DNA of 14,293 bases from Isotricha intestinalis (Eukaryota; Ciliophora; Litostomatea; Vestibuliferida; Isotrichidae), in the NCBI GenBank assembly GCA_023807065.1, contig JAJJLU010000915.1, positions 1-14,293 on the forward strand, in the 5' to 3' direction. Of the stretch, positions 8,629-14,293 are shown in pieces. The notes under the pieces are model-generated. The model saw only the letters and a program-made list of their open reading frames with translations, was not told the origin of the DNA and ran no database searches. The position numbers were made by a program, and so were the translations under genes. How positions within the stretch are numbered: position 1 is the stretch's first letter; the number at the start of each line of letters is the position of its first letter.

Positions 8629-9298
8629 TTATAATTTTGGTGAATAAAAAACACATTTAGGACAAAATATACAATTAATTGCATTTATCACATTTATAAT
8701 AATTTGAATCTATTTTCCTTTTTCCACATTTTAAACAATTAAAAGTATGTTTATCTATTCCAGAATATTGCATATTTTGTATTTCACATGATCCTGTTAA
8801 ATGTTCTCCAACTGATTCACCACATGTAGGACAATTAGCATAAATTTCATGTTTTAAATATGGACATTTATAACAAAAAATACTTTTACATTTAAAACAC
8901 ACAAAAAAACTTTTTTTTATTTCTGTATCTTTTATTTCTTTATCATCAATACCATCTAATTTACCACATTTTAAACAATAATAATTTTCTTCTGTTGTAC
9001 CAGAACCTTTAAAATTTTCTCCAGCTGATTCACCACATGAAGGACATGATGCCAAATTTTTATTAATATTTTGTGGACATTGAATACAAAAAATACCATT
9101 ACAATTATTGCAATGAAAATAATTTCTATTACTTTGAATATTTCCACATTTTAAACAATAAAAAGTGGTTTGATCGCTACCAGAACCTTTAAAATTTTCT
9201 CCAGCTGATTCACCACATGAAGGACAGAAACAAAGATTATTTTCTATAAAATTAATATTAATATTACCTTCGGTATTCGGTTCACAAAGTATTCCCAT
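8629..9298 (-). CDS. Cys-rich protein with three tandem zinc-binding repeats, frameshifted near the end
   Basis: The 207-codon frame starts at ATG 9296-9298 and stops at TAA 8675-8677. It holds three copies of an approximately 60-70 residue module: CPSCGESAGENFKGSG, then YCLKCG, then CxxCx4CxxC. Cysteines fall at 25/28, 48/51, 63/66, 71/74; 85/88, 108/111, 134/137, 142/145; 156/159, 188/191, 203/206. Four CxxC pairs per module suit two zinc ions, as in zinc-ribbon or RING-like folds, though I recognise no named family. The third module lacks its last pair in this frame, but IFCPKCVFYSPKL follows in a shifted frame, ending at TAA 8629-8631. A small indel near 8675 therefore probably removed the true C-terminus. 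There is no signal peptide or membrane helix. The role is unknown; nucleic-acid or protein binding through zinc modules is the natural inference. Confidence 0.8.
8998..9226 (-). repeat. Identical 49-bp direct repeat inside the Cys-rich gene
   Basis: Positions 8998-9046 and 9178-9226 are identical over 49 bp, exactly 180 bp (60 codons) apart, and encode CPSCGESAGENFKGSG in modules 2 and 1. The matching part of module 3 (about 8791-8834) has diverged. Identity at silent sites points to a recent module duplication or gene conversion. Confidence 0.85.
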
Positions 9299-9464
9299 TT
9301 ATAATTTAAAATATATTAATAATTTTTTATTTAATGAATAAATATAATAAATAGGGAATTAGTTTATACAATATTAATTAATTTATTTATTAAAGTTAAA
9401 AATTTTTTAATTATTTGAAATTTATTTTGATGATAAATTAAATATATTTAAATTTATGATTATT
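9299..9464. other. AT-rich spacer
   Basis: This separates two minus-strand genes: the 3' end of the Lys/Asn-rich gene and the start of the Cys-rich gene. It contains only A/T runs, with no visible promoter or terminator motif. Confidence 0.4.
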
Positions 9465-10794
9465 TTACCTTTTATTAGTAGGATTTGCCCAATTTTCATC
9501 TTAAAACAAAATATTGATATTAAACTAAAAGTAAATTAATTATTTTAAAAAAATTAAAATATACTTCTTTATTTATTTTCATATTATTATTATCTAAATT
9601 TTCTAAATCTTCATTTTCTTCATTTTCTTCTTTTATTTTATTAAAAATTGCTAAAGCAGGATCATTTTTATTATAAGTTGATAATAATAATCCATTATTA
9701 TTACTATTTATTCCATTATAAACAAGTTTTTTTTTATTATTTTTAATAAAATCAACAGAATAATTTTTATTAATTGTTTTCATTGTCTTTAAATATAATT
9801 TTTTATCTCTAAGATTCTTCATAGAACTTTCAGGATGAATTTGACGAAAAACACTTTTTAATAATGGAGTAGGATTATTTCTTTTACCTGCAATAATAAC
9901 ATCTTGTTTATTTAAAATAGAGTATCTGAATTTAAAATTTTTTTTAATTTATTTTCTCTAATTTCATTTTCTTTATAAGCTTTTTTAATTGCTTTTTTTA
10001 ATCTACTAGGATCTTGTATTATTTTAGGTTTTAATAAAGGCATTTTTTTAACAAAATCTTTCAAATCTTCTTTAAAATAATCACTGAAATTTTGAGAAAA
10101 ATAAAAAATATCATTTTTATTTATTTTTGAATTAATACTCATTGGTCTAATACAATTACCATTTTTTTTCTTTTTTTTTGATTGATTTAAATAATTTTGA
10201 TTTTCATAATTTATTTCATTTAATTTATCTTCAGAAGTTTTTGATCTTTTTTTATTATTTTTTTCATTATTATGAAAAATATAATTTTCTTCATTTTGTA
10301 AATAATAAATTTAATTTATTTTAATTTAAATCAACAGGAAATTTAAAATTTTTTTCTTTATTTTCTTCTTTTTTTTCATTTTTATCATTATTTACTTTAA
10401 TATAACTTGAAATTGGTTTTGAATTATTAAAAAGTGTTTTCCAATTATATAATCCATTATGATTGTTTTCTAATAAATTTATTTTATTCATTATTTTCTT
10501 TTTTTTATTTACCATATCAATTCTATCAGCTTCTTCTTTTATTAAATCTTCAAATTCACTTTTTTTACATAATTCTTCAAAATATTTTATTTTTTCATCT
10601 TTTAAATTATCATTTACTAAACTTGATGTTTCTTCTATTGATGATGTTGAAAATGAATTTTTAGTTCTGAAACTTTTTGATTTTATTATTTTTTCTATTC
10701 TTCCTGTTTGTGGTCTTATTTTATTGTATTTGTTGCAGAATCTATCATTATTTATTCTATTTAAATTATTTATTTTATATTAATTTCCCTACAT
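9465..10794 (-). CDS. Lys/Asn-rich hypothetical protein, about 430 aa, interrupted by indels
   Basis: Three minus-strand frames read as one protein. The start is probably ATG 10792-10794, but one extra T puts the following REINIKINNLNR out of frame. Next come RPQTGRIEKIIKSKSFRTKN, STSSIEETSSLVNDNLKDEK, ELCKKSEFEDLIKEEADRID and NNHNGLYNWKTLFNNSKPIS, ending in FKFPVDLN then TAA 10321-10323. A shifted frame resumes with LQNEENYIFHNN, through NGNCIRPMSINSKINKND and LKPKIIQDPSRLKKAIKKAY to 9912. An A8 run at about 9942-9949, one base short, shifts back to KQDVIIAGKRNNPTPLLKSV, FRQIHPESSMKNLRDKKLYL and an acidic tail. DENWANPTNKR followed by TAA (9465-9467) may be a last exon. No domain is recognised; it looks soluble, basic and partly disordered. 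The indels may be sequencing errors or decay. Confidence 0.6.
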
Positions 10795-10845
10795 TATATT
10801 TATTTTCTTTTTATTTTTTATTTAATTTTTTTCATATTTTTTTTA
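10795..10845. promoter_or_regulatory. Short divergent intergenic region
   Basis: About 50 bp of A/T separate the inferred starts of two oppositely transcribed genes. Any promoters must overlap here or lie inside the genes. No defined motif is visible beyond A/T tracts. The call rests on gene layout only. Confidence 0.35.
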
Positions 10846-11688
10846 ATGTGGAAAAAGAATTTAAAAAGATTAGGTATATCATTAAAAAAAAATTTCTTTT
10901 TTAATGTTGATAATTCTTCAACAGTATTTAAAAGAATAATAAATAATTATTTAGAAGAACAAAAATTAAAAAATAAAAAAAGAAATAATTTAATTTATAT
11001 ATTTGATGAAAAAAGTAGAATTGCAGAAAATAAAGAATCTGAAGAAGATTATTTATTAAAAGATTTAAAAAAATTAAGAATAATTAATCAAGAATTAATT
11101 AATCAATATGGTGATAAAGCAAAAGAAGAATATCATAAGTCCAAATAAAATAAATTTAAAAACTGAAAAAAAAATATTTTTTTATGGGTTAGATGTAAAA
11201 GAAAATAATAAAACTAATAATATAGAAGAAGAACAAGAAGAAAAGAGAATTATTCATTTGCTAAAAATATTTCATTATAAAAAAATAGTAGTCAATTAAA
11301 AAAAAATATTCCTTATTTTAGAAATAGAAATTCAATTAAATATCAAAAAACTTCAACTATAAGTGAAAAGGATTTATCAAGAAATCAAAGAAAACCTTTA
11401 TTTAATGTTAAAAGTTTTGATGGTATATCAATTCAAGATACTTTAACTACAAAAAATCAAATTGAACATATATATGAAAAAAATAAGAATAATACTAAAA
11501 GTATGAAATTAATTAAAAAAAAACCAAAAAAACAAATAAGTTATATTGATACATTAAATGAAGCTAGAAAAGATTTTATGAAAAAAGAAAGAAGTTACAA
11601 ACAATTTTTTAAAAGTAATGATTATGGATATTCAGAATCAAACAGAAAATATCATTATGCGATGCAAAAATATTTTGAAGAATAAATT
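10846..11688 (+). CDS. Lys-rich hypothetical protein, about 280 aa, with two compensating frameshifts
   Basis: From ATG 10846 the frame reads MWKKNLKRLGISLKKNFFFN, NNYLEEQKLKNKKRNNLIYI, FDEKSRIAENKESEEDYLLK and DLKKLRIINQELINQYGDKA. It stops at TAA 11146-11148. The next approximately 100 bp read best one frame over (ISPNKINLKTEKKIFFYGLD, then EEEQEEK). The first frame resumes near 11242 (ENYSFAKNISL, a TAA at 11278-11280, then KNSSQLKKNIPYFRNRNSIK) and runs to TAA 11683-11685 through FNVKSFDGISIQDTLTTKNQ, KKQISYIDTLNEARKDFMKK and SESNRKYHYAMQKYFEE. The shifts fall in A-rich runs. An alternative upstream frame (VEKEFKKIRYIIKKKF) could also contribute to the N-terminus. Charged and helical, probably partly coiled-coil; no family recognised. 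Confidence 0.6.
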
Positions 11689-11856
11689 AAAAAAAAAAAT
11701 ATATAAATACATTTTTTTTACAAAAAAAAAAAAACAAATTTATTCCCAAAATAAATATATAAATAAATAAATCATAATAATAAATATAAATAATATAAAA
11801 TTTAATATAAAATACTCTAATTTAAAAAAAATATAAAAAAAAATAAAAAAATACAT
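11689..11856. other. AT-rich intergenic, no ATG
   Basis: This stretch of A/T homopolymers precedes the thioredoxin-UBX gene. It contains no ATG, so that gene cannot take an upstream start here. It probably holds its promoter, but no motif stands out. Confidence 0.45.
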
Positions 11857-12500
11857 AGTTCAAACATAATAAACCTTTCACCTTCAGATGACTTAAACAA
11901 ATACATTAAAAAACCAGGTCCATGTGTATTAGATTTTTCAGCAACATGGTGTGGTCCATGTCAGCGTTTATCACCAATTTTACATGAAGCAGCAAAAAAT
12001 TATAAATTTACTCTAGTTATAATAGATGTAGATAATAATAAAAATATATCGGCTCAATATGGTATATCAGGAATTCCTCATGTATATTTATATATTGATG
12101 GTAAATTAAAAATGGAATTTACAGGATTTGATCAAAATAAATTAAGTGAAATGATTAAATTAGCTTCTTCAAATGTTAATAAATTTTCTGGAAAAGGCGT
12201 TTCTGTTGGCGGAAGTGAAAGTAAAAGGAAAGAATATAATACTGATATGACTAATATTCCAAATGAACCTCCTGATAATGATGATTGTTATCATATTAAT
12301 TTAAGTTTAATAATGATGAATTTGAAAGAAGATTTCTTGGTAATAATACTATTGGTCAAATGAAAGCTTTTGTTAGAAAAAAAGTTAATGCTGGAAATAT
12401 TTCTATTTTTTCACCTTTTCCTAGAAAAGTTTATGATGATGATAATATCACTATTGAAAAATCAGGATTGGCTAAAAGAGAAATGCTTAATGTTTCTTAA
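11857..12500 (+). CDS. Thioredoxin-SHP-UBX protein, probable Cdc48/p97 adaptor, with indels
   Basis: The first about 107 residues are a thioredoxin domain: VLDFSATWCGPCQRLSPIL with both catalytic cysteines (codons 11950 and 11959), then QYGISGIPHVYLYIDGK with the cis-proline. Next comes KFSGKGVSVGG (12181-12213), which fits the FxGxGxxxG SHP box that binds the N-domain of the AAA ATPase Cdc48/p97. After an acidic linker (PNEPPDNDD) a UBX domain follows: FNNDEFERRFLGNNTIGQMK, SPFPRKVYDDDNITIEKSGL and LAKREMLNVS, with the FPR p97-binding loop intact (12417-12425). The UBX part is one frame over from the thioredoxin part, so one base is missing near 12300-12306; the earlier frame stops at 12361-12363. 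The start is also damaged: 'acatagttca' would give an ATG directly before AGT if a G followed 'at' at 11855-11856. The length (about 215 aa) is otherwise complete. It is inferred to link a redox-active domain to p97 in protein quality control. Confidence 0.85.
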
Positions 12501-12545
12501 CTCAAGAATAAAAAATAAAAAAAAACTAAAAAAAAAAATCTAAAA
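12501..12545. other. Short convergent 3' spacer
   Basis: Forty-five A-rich bases separate the stops of the rightward thioredoxin-UBX gene and the leftward MORN gene. Their 3' ends must overlap or use very short untranslated tails. Confidence 0.5.
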
Positions 12546-12865
12546 TTACAAATAAAGCAAATATCTTCTTTGTGGAATAACTTCAGTATAATTAATTTCT
12601 TTTCTCCTTCCATCTTTAAAAACTCCACTATCCATTCTACAAGTTCTAGCATTATAATAAATACCTTGTCCAGTAATTTCATCATTACAAAAATTACCAA
12701 AATACTGATGTCCACTAGGCCAAGTATAAAGACCAAATTTTAATTTAGAATCTTTACATTCACCTTCAAAAACTTGTTGACTTTCTCCCCATTTCATAAT
12801 ACCAAAATCTCCTCTAATACAAGATTTAAATTCACCTGTTAATTTTTCAATGTTTAATCTGTATC
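12546..12865 (-). CDS. MORN-repeat protein, 5' part missing or in another exon
   Basis: The minus frame ends at TAA 12546-12548 and includes SQQVFEGECKDSKLKFGLYT, WPSGHQYFGNFCNDEITGQG and IYYNARTCRMDSGVFKDGRR. These follow the MORN pattern (YxGxxxxGxxxGxGxYxxxxG), with about three degenerate repeats. MORN repeats build short beta-hairpin arrays in membrane- and cytoskeleton-associated proteins. An ATG exists at 12795-12797, but coding sense continues upstream of it (RLNIEKLTGEFKSCIRGDFG) to about 12865. There 'aatattag' could be a 3' splice site, and an in-frame TGA lies at 12882-12884. So either a 5' exon lies further right (none recognised) or the gene is truncated. At about 105 residues it is short for the family. 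A 79-codon overlapping frame (12497-12736, -) is a shadow. Confidence 0.75.
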
Positions 12866-12870
12866 CTAAT

Positions 12871-13921
12871 ATTATTTTTTTTCAATAAATTTAAAAAGTG
12901 GATTTTTGATTAAAAAAAATATAAATAATAACTTTATAAAATAATGAAAATTTTCATATATTTTTTCCTTATCTTTATCATTTAATTATATTTATTATAA
13001 AATGTAGTAATAGAATATTTATTAATTTAATTTATACCATCAAATAATCTATTAATAATTTTAGAGGAATATAAATTTAATTTTAATATTTAATACATTA
13101 AAAATTGTTTTTATTAAATTTACTTTTAACTTGATTTAATTCTAATTCATATTCTTTATTTTAAAAATTTCTTATTGTTTATTTAAATTTATAGATATTA
13201 TATTATATTCACCATTTACTTTTGATTAATCATAAATAATTTTAAATCTTTTTCAATTTTCTTTAAAAATTTTTTTGTTAAAAAAATCATTCATGATTAT
13301 TATTTTAATTTCCTTATTTAAATTTTGTTTGTTATAATTGAAATATTCATAATTAGTTGAACAGTATTACAATTATTAATTCATACTAAAATAATATAAT
13401 AATGATATTTTCTTTTTTATATTTAATAAATTCAATTTATTTATTTAATTTCATGTTGTTGAAATTACATCAAAATTTTTTAAAAATATAAAATATATGA
13501 TAAGTAATTTCTTTTCCATTTAAATATTAACTTTATATAATTTTAAATTAATTAAATATTATTTTGAAAATGATGGAATAATATTTTTTATATTATAAAA
13601 TATAATCAAAAGTGATTTTACATATTATCCATTTGAATAAAAATAAAATTAATTTTTTAAACTTTTATTTTTCAAGATTATATTGAATTTTTATATTTAA
13701 TTATTGAAATTATTTATTTTCTAAAGAAATAATTTTTTATCTTATCTTTGTAAAATGAAAATCAAAAAATAGCAATATATTATTTATTAAATTTTTTTTA
13801 TATAAAAAAATTTAAAAAAAAAATTTAAAAAAAAAAATTTATAAAAAATTAGAAATAGATTAAATGTATTTTAAAATAAGGAAGATATTCAAATATTTTG
13901 AAAGTTTTTTCTAGTTTTAAT
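12871..13921. other. Long AT-rich region with faint decayed coding traces
   Basis: No intact gene is present. On the minus strand, isolated fragments read like protein (KRFKIIYD, SKVNGEYNIISINLNKQ at about 13170-13260; KEITYHIFYIFKKF at about 13475-13515), separated by stops and frame changes. They may be lost 5' exons of the MORN gene or another dead gene. Near 13800-13840 there is a run of A-tracts alternating with 'ttt'. No RNA gene or element was recognised. Confidence 0.35.
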
Positions 13922-14130
13922 TATTATATTATTTTACTTCTATTTATAATTATTATATTATTTTACATCCTATTTATAATTATTATATTATTTTACTTTC
14001 TATTTAAAATTATTATATTATTTTACTTCCTATTTATAATTATTATATTATTTTACTTCCTATATATAATTATTATATTATTTTACATACTATATATAAT
14101 TATTATATTATTTTACTTTCTATTTATATT
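13922..14130. repeat. Subtelomeric 30-bp minisatellite, seven copies
   Basis: Seven head-to-tail copies of a 30-bp unit (tattatattattttacntnc followed by tatntataat) are present; the first copy is 29 bp. Copies differ at a few positions (tacttcc, tacatcc, tactttc, tacatac). Because 30 is a multiple of three, the array makes an open frame coding for hydrophobic IIIILFYFLF-like repeats, which is not evidence of a gene. It lies about 140 bp from the telomere. Confidence 0.95.
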
Positions 14131-14269
14131 ATTTTTATTTTTACTTGTTCCATTTCTTTTTATTTATTTAACTTTTTTATTTTACTATTTATTTTATAAT
14201 TTTTTTCTAAATATTTTATTTATTTTATAATAACATTTATTCTTTAATATTTTTTTAAATTATTATTTT
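14131..14269. other. Unique AT-rich subtelomeric DNA
   Basis: About 140 bp of A/T sequence lie between the minisatellite and the telomere repeat. No gene or motif is visible. Confidence 0.5.
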
Positions 14270-14293
14270 GGGGATTGGGGATTGGGGATTGGG
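14270..14293 (+). repeat. Telomere-like terminal repeat (GGGGATT)n
   Basis: Three full GGGGATT units plus GGG run to the last base of the window, after 'attatttt'. It is the only G-rich stretch of this kind apart from the junction at 8294-8325. The G-rich strand running 5' to 3' towards the end is the polarity of a eukaryotic telomere. The unit, equivalent to TTGGGGA, is close to the ciliate TTGGGG but not identical. Only 24 bp are visible. Confidence 0.8.

Noticed and set aside
10434..10904. Three overlapping Leu/Phe-rich frames on + (from 10434, 10463 and 10677)
   Set aside because: They are antisense shadows of the Lys/Asn-rich gene on the minus strand, with no motif of their own.
12497..12736. 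79-codon minus frame overlapping the MORN gene
   Set aside because: The MORN frame in the same place has a recognisable repeat pattern. This one is its off-frame shadow.
13922..14130. CRISPR array
   Set aside because: The 30-bp units are directly contiguous with no unique spacers, in a eukaryotic context.
13898..14230. 110-codon hydrophobic open frame
   Set aside because: It is produced by the 30-bp minisatellite, whose unit is a multiple of three and lacks a stop in this frame. The 10-residue periodic protein is a by-product.
1..14293. tRNA, rRNA or transposase genes
   Set aside because: No cloverleaf-like GC-richer segment, rRNA-like block or transposase/integrase motif was found by eye on either strand. 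A dedicated search could still find a very divergent one.

Overview
The window is very AT-rich DNA (visibly below 20% GC) from a eukaryote, most likely a protist. The codons are AT-saturated. The proteins are eukaryotic in type: a thioredoxin-UBX Cdc48/p97 adaptor, a MORN-repeat protein and a DUF285/BspA-type leucine-rich-repeat protein. The right edge ends in a G-rich telomere-like repeat, (GGGGATT)n. A T2G4-like telomere, short telomere-bounded units and compact genes make a ciliate macronuclear genome a reasonable guess, but the sequence does not prove it. Where genes are intact, every glutamine I read is CAA/CAG and the genes end in TAA, so the standard code fits them.

The main structural feature is at 8294-8325, a perfect 32-bp palindrome made of two telomere ends joined head to head (TTGGGGATTGGG then CCCAATCCCCAA). 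It splits the window in two. The left part (1-8309) is the right arm of one chromosome ending in a telomere. The right part (8310-14293) is about 6.0 kb bounded by telomere repeat on both sides, as expected of a complete minichromosome. The joint could be a real telomere fusion, or a ligation, amplification or assembly chimera.

Left part: an edge-truncated unknown gene (1-753, -); a decayed bacterial-type 1-phosphofructokinase (fruK) gene (about 1211-2095, +); a large decayed gene (about 2100-3990, -); one intact DUF285 LRR gene (4064-5185, -) with ten 78-bp repeats; a broken hypothetical gene (5640-6193, +); a decayed coiled-coil-like gene (about 6200-7260, -); an orphan 3' piece of a second DUF285 gene (7275-7508, +); and a subtelomeric stretch. 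The decayed genes hold frameshifts plus in-frame stops, often where Gln or Trp would fit.

Right part: a Cys-rich tandem zinc-binding protein (8629-9298, -); a Lys/Asn-rich protein (9465-10794, -) divergent from another Lys-rich protein (10846-11688, +); a thioredoxin-SHP-UBX protein (11857-12500, +) convergent with a MORN-repeat gene (12546-12865, -); about 1 kb of AT-rich DNA; a 30-bp minisatellite; and the telomere. Most of these genes carry one or two single-base indels, many in A/T runs, and at two genes the indel falls at the start codon. That suggests uncorrected sequencing error or early decay. No rRNA, tRNA, CRISPR array or recognisable transposase was seen.
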